8,221 nucleotides of DNA, from the NCBI GenBank assembly GCA_905235955.1, contig CAJONN010000077.1, positions 1-8,221 of the forward strand. The letters run 5' to 3'. Position 1 is the stretch's first letter. The number at the start of each line of letters is the position of its first letter. Origin of the DNA: an uncultured Marinilabiliaceae bacterium (GTDB lineage: Bacteria; Bacteroidota; Bacteroidia; Bacteroidales; Marinilabiliaceae). Below are positions 1 to 5,149 of this stretch, piece after piece. The notes beneath the pieces were generated by a model. The model saw nothing but the letters and a program-made list of their open reading frames with translations. It did no database searches and was not told the DNA's origin. Both the position numbers and the translations under genes were made by a program.

Positions 1-32
1 TATCTCGCATATACTAATTTGTTGATATGGAG

Positions 33-47
33 TGCCTCTTCGAGGCA
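33..47. repeat. Short perfect hairpin with 6-bp stem
   Basis: TGCCTC (33-38) pairs perfectly with GAGGCA (42-47) around a TTC loop. A T-run follows on neither strand, so I do not call it a terminator. It lies more than 110 nt past the stop of the leftward operon and may belong to the repeat-like DNA of this flank or to a gene beyond the window edge. Confidence 0.5.
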
Positions 48-48
48 G

Positions 49-79
49 AAATCTTACAAATCTATTCAAATCTTACAAA
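49..79. repeat. 12-bp direct repeat, period 19
   Basis: AAATCTTACAAA occurs exactly at 49-60 and again at 68-79. A related stretch, AAACTTACAAA, appears at 141-151 beside the 18-bp element. The repetition is plain in the sequence; its function is unknown. Confidence 0.6.
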
Positions 80-92
80 AATAATTTTGAAG

Positions 93-119
93 TCTGTGCT
101 TTCTGCGTCATCTGTGCGA
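93..119. repeat. Three imperfect 9-bp tandem units
   Basis: TCTGTGCTT, TCTGCGTCA and TCTGTGCGA follow one another without gaps at 93-101, 102-110 and 111-119. All three share TCTG at positions 1-4 and G at position 6 of the unit. From memory, TCTGTG/TCTGCG-rich strings of this kind recur in intergenic DNA of Bacteroidota genomes, but I could not check this. Confidence 0.5.
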
Positions 120-129
120 GAAGTTTTTT

Positions 130-147
130 TTTCACTTGCGAAACTTA
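130..147 (-). repeat. 18-bp element, left copy, downstream of leftward operon
   Basis: Read on the minus strand, in the sense of the upstream operon, this is TAAGTTTCGCAAGTGAAA. It is identical to 8090-8107 on the plus strand, so the two copies form an inverted repeat around all six genes. This copy begins 12 nt after the stop codon of the nuclease-like gene. It can fold weakly on itself (TTTCG against TGAAA with one G-T pair, loop CAAG). It lacks the second arm that turns the right copy into a long hairpin. Confidence 0.75.
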
Positions 148-159
148 CAAACAGATTTT

Positions 160-981
160 TCAATACGATGTGTTTATTCTGTGAATAAGGTTTAGCTCAC
201 TCACTGTGGCAGAGCTTCTTTCAAAAACAAATATGCGATTGAAGCTACTGCGATAGCGATGTCGCAAAGCACGTTGAGCAGCAATGGGGTCATATTGGCT
301 CGACATAAGAAAGCTGTTTTGAATGATGATGAGCCACTGTTGTTGGCATGTATGGTTGTAGCCATGTAGCTTGTGGTCTTTGTCGCTTATGCGTTGTGCA
401 ATGCTGTCAATGGTGAGTGGTTTTACACGTGTAGATATGCTAGCATACCATAATGCTTCGTCTATTCTTCCGGTTACGTTGGTTATGTGCATAGATTCTA
501 TCATCGATGGTAAATTGATGTCGCCATACTTCGATGTGCGGTCTACAATGTAGTGTTTTCCTGTCGATTCGGGCAGGTTGTCGGTTACTATGCGAGCTAT
601 GGTTTCGGCAAGTCCGTTGGTGATGAGTTGTGCCTCTTCGTCGGTGGGTGGTTGCACAATGTTGGGTGCTATAGAGTCAGCAAAGTGCACGTCGACAACC
701 AGTGTCATTTGGTTGGTTTGGTTGTATTTTTTTTCGGCTTTGAGCATTATGTTGCTCAAAAAGTCTTCGTAGGCGCGCATGTTGAACTGTGTGTCGTTGC
801 GTTCGTATTTGAGTTCGGTGAGTTCTATTCCTATGCGCTTACCTTTGAGTGTGTTGAGAATAAAGTCTGGGCGTTCTGATTTTTCAATTTCACCTATAGG
901 AAATTGATTGAAATTTTCCATAAAGAGGTTCATTATAGTCCATTCTCTACGGTCTTTTTTGTTTTGGTTGTTGTTTTCCAT
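160..981 (-). CDS. Uncharacterised protein resembling a PD-(D/E)XK nuclease
   Basis: This 273-residue soluble protein has no signal peptide or membrane segment. I do not recognise it as a named family. Residues 36-56 show an arrangement typical of the PD-(D/E)XK restriction-endonuclease fold: Pro-Asp (P38, D39), a short loop with GKR, then a hydrophobic strand ending in E53-L-T55. In canonical nucleases the residue at position 55 would be Lys; here it is Thr, so either activity is lost or another residue substitutes. Later, residues 192-220 read like the C-terminal helix and strand of such proteins, with lysines K201 and K204, then GY and a WLIII strand. Its start codon lies 6 bp after the trmH stop, with no Shine-Dalgarno sequence, so it is the last gene of the leftward operon. 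The nuclease assignment is motif-based inference. The coding status itself is well supported by the long frame and the tight spacing. Confidence 0.7.
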   Translation of the reverse strand: MENNNQNKKDRREWTIMNLFMENFNQFPIGEIEKSERPDFILNTLKGKRIGIELTELKYERNDTQFNMRAYEDFLSNIMLKAEKKYNQTNQMTLVVDVHFADSIAPNIVQPPTDEEAQLITNGLAETIARIVTDNLPESTGKHYIVDRTSKYGDINLPSMIESMHITNVTGRIDEALWYASISTRVKPLTIDSIAQRISDKDHKLHGYNHTCQQQWLIIIQNSFLMSSQYDPIAAQRALRHRYRSSFNRIFVFERSSATVSELNLIHRINTSY

Positions 982-987
982 AGGTGT

Positions 988-1716
988 TTATTCTTTTTTC
1001 AATATTCTTTTCATTATCAGGTCTGCGTTCCGAATGCTGTTTTGTAGCCAAGCTACCATTATTTCATCAGCTTCAGCAGTAGATAGTTCAAAGCTAATGT
1101 TTTGTTGCGTTAGTTGTGCTCTGAGGTGAGCTATTATTATGGCTGTGCAGGCCGATAGGTTTAGGCTTTCGGTGAATCCATACATTGGCACGGTGATGTA
1201 GTCGTCGGCATTGTCGACCACATATTTTGATATGCCCATGCGTTCGCTGCCAATAACTATGGCGCATTTGCCTTGACTGATGTCGAAGTTGTAGAGGCTG
1301 TCGGTGCGTTGTGGCTGTGTGAAGCTTGCGCCAAAGCCGGGTTGTGGTGGCACGTTTTGTTCGGCGGGGTGGGGTGTGGTGGCTACTATCCGATAACCTT
1401 GTTGGCGTAGATGGCTGATGCATTCTGCAGTGTTGTTGTTTGTTGCATTGTAGCGTGTTATGGTTAGCCACTTGTCGGCACCGCGGTCGATGGTGGGGTG
1501 GAGCGACTGTTTGTTGGTGTTTTCTATGATGTGCAAATCTTGTATGCCAAAGCATTCGCATGTGCGCATTACGGCACTGATGTTTTGTTCGTGATGCACA
1601 TTTTCAAGTACAACGCAGATGTGTCGTGTGCGTTGGCTTAGCTTGTTTTGTAGCAGTGCATATCGCTCTGGTCTGACGTATTGTTGCAGTTGCTCTATTA
1701 GTTGTTGGTTGGTCAT
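988..1716 (-). CDS. trmH: TrmH-like RNA 2'-O-ribose methyltransferase (SpoU class)
   Basis: This 242-residue protein belongs to the SPOUT superfamily, SpoU/TrmH branch, which transfers a methyl group from S-adenosylmethionine to a ribose 2'-hydroxyl in RNA. All three family motifs are present. Motif 1 is ENVHHEQNISAVMRT (38-52), with N45 and the probable catalytic R51. Motif 2 is IVIGSERMGIS (153-163). Motif 3 is VPMYGFTESLNLSA (176-189), which forms the trefoil-knot cofactor site. The N-terminal RPERYALLQNKLSQR resembles the start of E. coli TrmH, which makes Gm18 in tRNA. That supports TrmH over the rRNA enzyme RlmB, though substrate cannot be proven from sequence. Residues about 118-142 (Pro/Gln/Phe-rich) look like an insertion relative to E. 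coli TrmH between the second strand region and motif 2. The start codon overlaps the stop of the upstream leucine-rich repeat gene as ATGA, implying translational coupling. Confidence 0.88.
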   Translation of the reverse strand: MTNQQLIEQLQQYVRPERYALLQNKLSQRTRHICVVLENVHHEQNISAVMRTCECFGIQDLHIIENTNKQSLHPTIDRGADKWLTITRYNATNNNTAECISHLRQQGYRIVATTPHPAEQNVPPQPGFGASFTQPQRTDSLYNFDISQGKCAIVIGSERMGISKYVVDNADDYITVPMYGFTESLNLSACTAIIIAHLRAQLTQQNISFELSTAEADEIMVAWLQNSIRNADLIMKRILKKE

Positions 1717-3116
1717 TTGGTAGTTGTTATTGTTACGTTGTCAGAGTTGTCTATCATGTCATCGGTGAGCCCAATGTGCTGTGGAATAATTAGTTGTGTT
1801 AGTTGTTGGCAGTAGGCAAATGCTTCATGACCAATAGCTTTTACGCTTTGTGGCAGATATATTGTTTGTACTGCACTATTGGCAAAAGCTCCACCACCTA
1901 TTGTTTGCAGCTGGCGTGGCAAGTCGATGAGGGTAAGTGCGAGGCATCCGCAGAAACATTCTTGTCCAATAGATGTTAGTGTGTCGGGCAAATCAACAGT
2001 AGATAGTGCGGTGCATCCGTCGAAAGTGCCTTCAGATAAGGTGGCTACATCGTCAGGAATAACTATGCTTTGCAGTTGTTCGCAATGACAAAAACAGTAT
2101 TCTCCGATGCTGATAAGTGTGGTAGGAAGTTCGATGTTTTGAAGCGATAAACAATGACTAAATGCGTGATGTCCAATATGTTCTGTGAATGAAGGAAGTG
2201 TTATTTGCTTCAGCGATGTGCAGTTGGCAAATAGGTGGTTGGGTAGTGTGAGTAGCGCTATGTCAAATGTTATGCTCTCTATGTTTTTGCAACCTTCAAA
2301 AGCTCCATCGGCAATGGCTATAATAGGTTTGCCAATGTGTATTGATGTTTGTTGTGTGGCTGGCGGACAACGCACAAGTGTGCCATTGGCTGTGCAGAGC
2401 ATACCATCGGCAGTGCAAGTAAAATTGCCATCAGAAGCGGTGCTGAACGAACATATATTGTTGCAACCAAGCCATACGTTGTTGCCAATGTTCTCTACTG
2501 ACGATGGCAGATGTATGTGTGTGAGTTGTAGGCAATTAGTGAATGCTCCATCTGCAATGTTTTCAACACCTTCTGGTATGTTCACCTTGCCTTGTGCCAC
2601 TTGTGGTGGGCAAAATATGAGTGTGCGCTTGTCGGCTGAGCAGAGCATGCCACTTTGAGTGCATAGTGCACCGCTTGCGTTGATGGTGCGTAGGGTGGGG
2701 CATCCTTCAAAAAAATGTGCATCGATATAGGTCAGAGTGCTTGGTAGGGTTATGCTTTGCAATGTTTTGCATCCGCTGAAAAGTCCTAAACCTAAGTCGG
2801 TTATAGAGTCAGGGAATGTTATTTCGGTCATCTTTATGCATAGTGCAAAGGCATAATTGCCCACATATTCAAGTGTATTGGGTAGGTCAACCGATGTGAG
2901 TTGTTTGCAGTTGAAAAATGCACATTCGCCAATAGTTTGTAGCCCTTGTGGCAAGCTGATGTGCTTCAGATTGTGGCAACCTGAAAAGGCTCCGTCGGCA
3001 ATATGTTGGGTTTGTAGACCGATGACATACGAGCCCTCTAAGTCGGGTGGTGCACTGATGAGTGTGAGCCCATCGTCAGAGTATGATACGCCATATTTAT
3101 CGGTTGTTGCACTCAT
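1713..3116 (-). CDS. BspA-like leucine-rich repeat protein (LRR_5 type), apparently cytosolic
   Basis: This 467-residue protein is built almost entirely of about 23-residue repeats close to LPxxLxxIGxxAFxxCxxLxxI, the Treponema/BspA-type leucine-rich repeat. Such repeats form a curved solenoid, usually for protein binding. Three repeat blocks are each preceded by a related non-LRR segment: YSDDGLTLISAPP (12-24), SGMLCSADKRTLIFCPP (155-171) and DGMLCTANGTLVRCPP (237-252). Repeats fill roughly 33-146, 175-220 and 257-447. BspA relatives are commonly surface proteins, but here the N-terminus is polar, with no signal peptide, lipobox, membrane segment or C-terminal sorting domain, so it is probably intracellular. 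It is the first gene of the leftward operon, starts about 77 nt after its -7 box, and ends in an ATGA overlap with trmH. Family assignment is secure; ligand and role are unknown. Confidence 0.9.
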   Translation of the reverse strand: MSATTDKYGVSYSDDGLTLISAPPDLEGSYVIGLQTQHIADGAFSGCHNLKHISLPQGLQTIGECAFFNCKQLTSVDLPNTLEYVGNYAFALCIKMTEITFPDSITDLGLGLFSGCKTLQSITLPSTLTYIDAHFFEGCPTLRTINASGALCTQSGMLCSADKRTLIFCPPQVAQGKVNIPEGVENIADGAFTNCLQLTHIHLPSSVENIGNNVWLGCNNICSFSTASDGNFTCTADGMLCTANGTLVRCPPATQQTSIHIGKPIIAIADGAFEGCKNIESITFDIALLTLPNHLFANCTSLKQITLPSFTEHIGHHAFSHCLSLQNIELPTTLISIGEYCFCHCEQLQSIVIPDDVATLSEGTFDGCTALSTVDLPDTLTSIGQECFCGCLALTLIDLPRQLQTIGGGAFANSAVQTIYLPQSVKAIGHEAFAYCQQLTQLIIPQHIGLTDDMIDNSDNVTITTTK

Positions 3117-3184
3117 TGTTTTTGGGGAGTGAAAATATTTTCAATTTTTGCCGTTTGGTTATCGGTGTCAAGTTCTTTTTGAAT

Positions 3185-3192
3185 TATCTTTG
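3185..3192 (+). promoter_or_regulatory. Promoter -7 box for the rightward operon
   Basis: TATCTTTG matches the Bacteroidota primary sigma consensus TAnnTTTG exactly and lies 28 bp before the ATG at 3221. That predicts transcription starting near 3199 and a leader of about 20 nt. The upstream -33 element is poor: the nearest TTTG (3154-3157) is 27 bp away, where about 20 is expected. A weak or regulated promoter is therefore possible. Confidence 0.65.
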
Positions 3193-3200
3193 CAAAGATA
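3193..3200 (-). promoter_or_regulatory. Promoter -7 box for the leftward operon
   Basis: Read on the minus strand, this is TATCTTTG, an exact TAnnTTTG match. A TTG on the minus strand at 3219-3221 lies 18 bp upstream and could serve as the -33 element, so this promoter looks slightly better formed than its rightward partner. Transcription would start near 3186, about 70 nt before the leucine-rich repeat gene's ATG. Confidence 0.62.
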
Positions 3201-3220
3201 TAAAAACGACAAATACAACA

Positions 3221-5149
3221 ATGAAAAAGAGATTTGAGGTAAACGAATACCTTATTATAGTTTACAGATTTATTTTGTTGATGTTGATATACAGCATACT
3301 CAGAGTATCTTTTTATCTGTTTAATACTGATCTTTTCCATAATGTAACGCCACAAAGTTTTGCTCTGATGATGTGGGGCGGATTGCGTTTCGATTTGAGT
3401 GCACTCATCTATCTCAACCTGCTCTATGTTGTTGTTTATGTGCTTAGTTTTAGAGCAAAATCAAACATTATAATGCAGCGTGTAACCAATGGTATCTTCT
3501 TTGTTTTCAACGCAATAGGTATAGCTGCTAATTGTTGCGACTTTATCTATTATAGATTTATTCTCAAGCGAACAACATTCAATGTAAAAGATATTTTTGC
3601 CAACGAAAGCAATATGTTGTCGCTTTGCGGACAATTTCTGATAGATTATTGGTATGTTTTGCTCTACTTCGTATTGCTGATGGTAATATTTGTAAAGGTT
3701 ACTTTGCTCCTGAAGCCCAAACTTACTCCACTGCGCAACAACATTGCATACGGCACGGTAGGCGTAGCTGTTTTGGCACTGATAGCCTTCTTGAGCGTTG
3801 GTGGCATAAGAGGCGGATTCAAGCATAGTACACGTCCGATAACTCTCTCAAACGCAGCAGCATACGTATCTTCGCCTGAAGAGTGCGCTATTGTGCTCAA
3901 CACTCCTTTTTCTATCATCCGAACAATAGGCAAAAAGAGCTTTGTGAAATACGAATTTTACTCGCCCGACGAATTGGAGCAGATATATACGCCAGTGCAT
4001 GCAGCTAAACCAGATAGTGTGCATATTCGCCAAATGAATGTAGTCATTTTCATACTTGAAAGTTTTAGCCGAGAGTTTATGGCATCGTTCAATCCTGACC
4101 TTGAAGGTGGCAACTACAAAGGCTACACACCGTTTATCGATTCGCTTGCACAGCACAGCCTCATCTTTACACATGCTTTTGCCAATGGGCGAAAATCGAT
4201 AGATGCTATGCCAAGCGTATTGGCAAGCGTACCATCACTAACATTGCCCTACGTAGTGAGCGAATATTCCAATAATAAAGTAAATAGCATAGCAAGTTTG
4301 CTCGGTAATGAGGGCTACACAACGGCCTTTTTTCATGGCGCTCCAAATGGCTCTATGGGCTTCGATGCATTTGCTAAAATAGCTAAATTTCAGCAATATA
4401 GAGGTAAAAATGAATATGGCAATGACGACGATTTTGATGGAATGTGGGGTATTTGGGACGATAAGTTTTTTCAATATTATGCCAATGAAATAGGCAAATT
4501 GCCACAACCATTCTGTACCGCACTATTTTCGCTCTCATCGCATCACCCCTTTAGAGTGCCAGCACGCTACGAAGGTGTATTTCCCAAAGGCAACATACCT
4601 TTACATCAGTGCATTGGCTATTCAGACAATGCTTTGCGTATGTTCTTCGACAATGTTCGTCAGCAACCGTGGTTTAGCAACACACTCTTCGTTATCACAG
4701 CCGACCACAATATACCGGGCGACCATGACGAATATAAAACCAATGCCAATGCATTTGCCATACCAATCATATTCTATTGTCCGTCAGATACTTCGCTCGT
4801 TGGCAGAGATGAACGCCTCGCACAGCAAGCTGACATTATGCCATCGGTGCTCTCATATTTGGGTTACAACAAACCATTCGTTTCGTTTGGCTCTGACCTC
4901 TTTGACGAAAGTCAGCAACGTTTTGTGGTAAACTACAATACCGATGTTTATCAGATTTATATGAATGACACAATAGCATATTTCGATGGCAAACAAATAA
5001 CTGCAGCTTACGACCTCAATGCCGACCCAAAACTTGAACATAACATATTGCCACATAGCGATATATCTAATATTGAACAAAAAATAAAAGCTTACGTACA
5101 GCAATACAACAACAGAATGATAACAGACAACTTAACTGTCGATAAATGA
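3221..5149 (+). CDS. LtaS-like membrane sulfatase-fold phosphotransferase
   Basis: This 642-residue protein has an N-terminal half of about five membrane helices (near 10-30, 48-75, 92-110, 140-164 and 176-195) and an extracytoplasmic alkaline phosphatase/sulfatase-fold domain (about 270-630). It belongs to the family of lipoteichoic acid synthase (LtaS), which transfers a phospholipid head group via a Ser/Thr nucleophile and a metal. Key positions are present: E280 in ILESFS, the probable nucleophile S326 in NGRKSIDA, H441 in SSHHPF, and D495-H496 in VITADH. The nucleophile position is Thr in LtaS and Ser here. Gram-negative relatives decorate the envelope with phosphoglycerol or phosphoethanolamine; the substrate here is unknown. 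The frame is open back to 3083, but that start lies inside the divergent gene and before the promoter. The ATG at 3221, giving MKKRFEVNEY, is chosen because it follows the -7 box at promoter distance. The stop overlaps the next start (ATGA). Confidence 0.88.
   Translation: MKKRFEVNEYLIIVYRFILLMLIYSILRVSFYLFNTDLFHNVTPQSFALMMWGGLRFDLSALIYLNLLYVVVYVLSFRAKSNIIMQRVTNGIFFVFNAIGIAANCCDFIYYRFILKRTTFNVKDIFANESNMLSLCGQFLIDYWYVLLYFVLLMVIFVKVTLLLKPKLTPLRNNIAYGTVGVAVLALIAFLSVGGIRGGFKHSTRPITLSNAAAYVSSPEECAIVLNTPFSIIRTIGKKSFVKYEFYSPDELEQIYTPVHAAKPDSVHIRQMNVVIFILESFSREFMASFNPDLEGGNYKGYTPFIDSLAQHSLIFTHAFANGRKSIDAMPSVLASVPSLTLPYVVSEYSNNKVNSIASLLGNEGYTTAFFHGAPNGSMGFDAFAKIAKFQQYRGKNEYGNDDDFDGMWGIWDDKFFQYYANEIGKLPQPFCTALFSLSSHHPFRVPARYEGVFPKGNIPLHQCIGYSDNALRMFFDNVRQQPWFSNTLFVITADHNIPGDHDEYKTNANAFAIPIIFYCPSDTSLVGRDERLAQQADIMPSVLSYLGYNKPFVSFGSDLFDESQQRFVVNYNTDVYQIYMNDTIAYFDGKQITAAYDLNADPKLEHNILPHSDISNIEQKIKAYVQQYNNRMITDNLTVDK

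Larger units (their letters stand above)
1..159. other. Left intergenic flank, repeat-like, no gene supported
   Basis: This stretch lies downstream of the leftward operon and runs off the window. I find no convincing coding region. One plus-strand frame is open from about 26 to 184, but it has no plausible start and overlaps the 3' end of the nuclease-like gene. The stretch contains a short hairpin (33-47), a 12-bp direct repeat (49-60 and 68-79), three imperfect 9-bp units (93-119), a nine-T run (124-132) and one copy of an 18-bp element also found in the right flank. This density of short repeats suggests a dispersed non-coding intergenic repeat. No hairpin followed by a T-run in the minus-strand sense is visible, so there is no classical intrinsic terminator for the leftward operon. 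Confidence 0.55.
3185..3200. repeat. Perfect 16-bp palindrome of two face-to-face -7 boxes
   Basis: TATCTTTGCAAAGATA is its own reverse complement. Each half is a complete TAnnTTTG box, one for each divergent operon, with no spacer between them. The predicted start point of each transcript falls in or beside the box of the opposite promoter. The palindrome could equally be the operator of a dimeric regulator. Confidence 0.8.
3117..3220. promoter_or_regulatory. Shared divergent control region of both operons
   Basis: These 104 bp separate the start codons of the two divergent operons and hold both promoters. Around the starts the DNA is A-rich or T-rich with no Shine-Dalgarno sequence, as is usual in Bacteroidota. 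The central feature is the palindrome at 3185-3200, described separately. By position, the rightward leader would be only about 20 nt and the leftward leader about 70 nt. Confidence 0.75.

Noticed and set aside
33..47. Hairpin as terminator of the leftward operon
   Set aside because: No T-run follows it on the minus strand and it lies more than 110 nt beyond the stop codon.
553..879. 108-residue antisense frame over the nuclease-like gene
   Set aside because: It is a low-complexity Val/Phe/Gly/Cys-rich shadow with no domain. The minus-strand frame is longer and fits the operon spacing.
1094..1561. 155-residue same-strand frame inside trmH
   Set aside because: It is rich in His, Gln, Arg and Thr, as expected from reading the real gene out of frame. 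The trmH frame carries all SPOUT motifs.
2185..2658. 157-residue antisense frame over the LRR gene
   Set aside because: It mirrors the repeat periodicity and codon bias of the LRR gene, and no promoter or recognisable domain supports it.
3083..3220. 46-residue upstream extension of the LtaS-like protein
   Set aside because: It would start inside the divergent LRR gene and upstream of the -7 box. The ATG at 3221 gives a family-typical short N-terminus before the first membrane helix.
3113..3355. 80-residue minus-strand frame ending at the LRR start codon
   Set aside because: It crosses the palindromic promoter and lies antisense to the LtaS-like gene. Its sequence resembles no known protein, and its ATGA contact with the LRR start is most likely chance.
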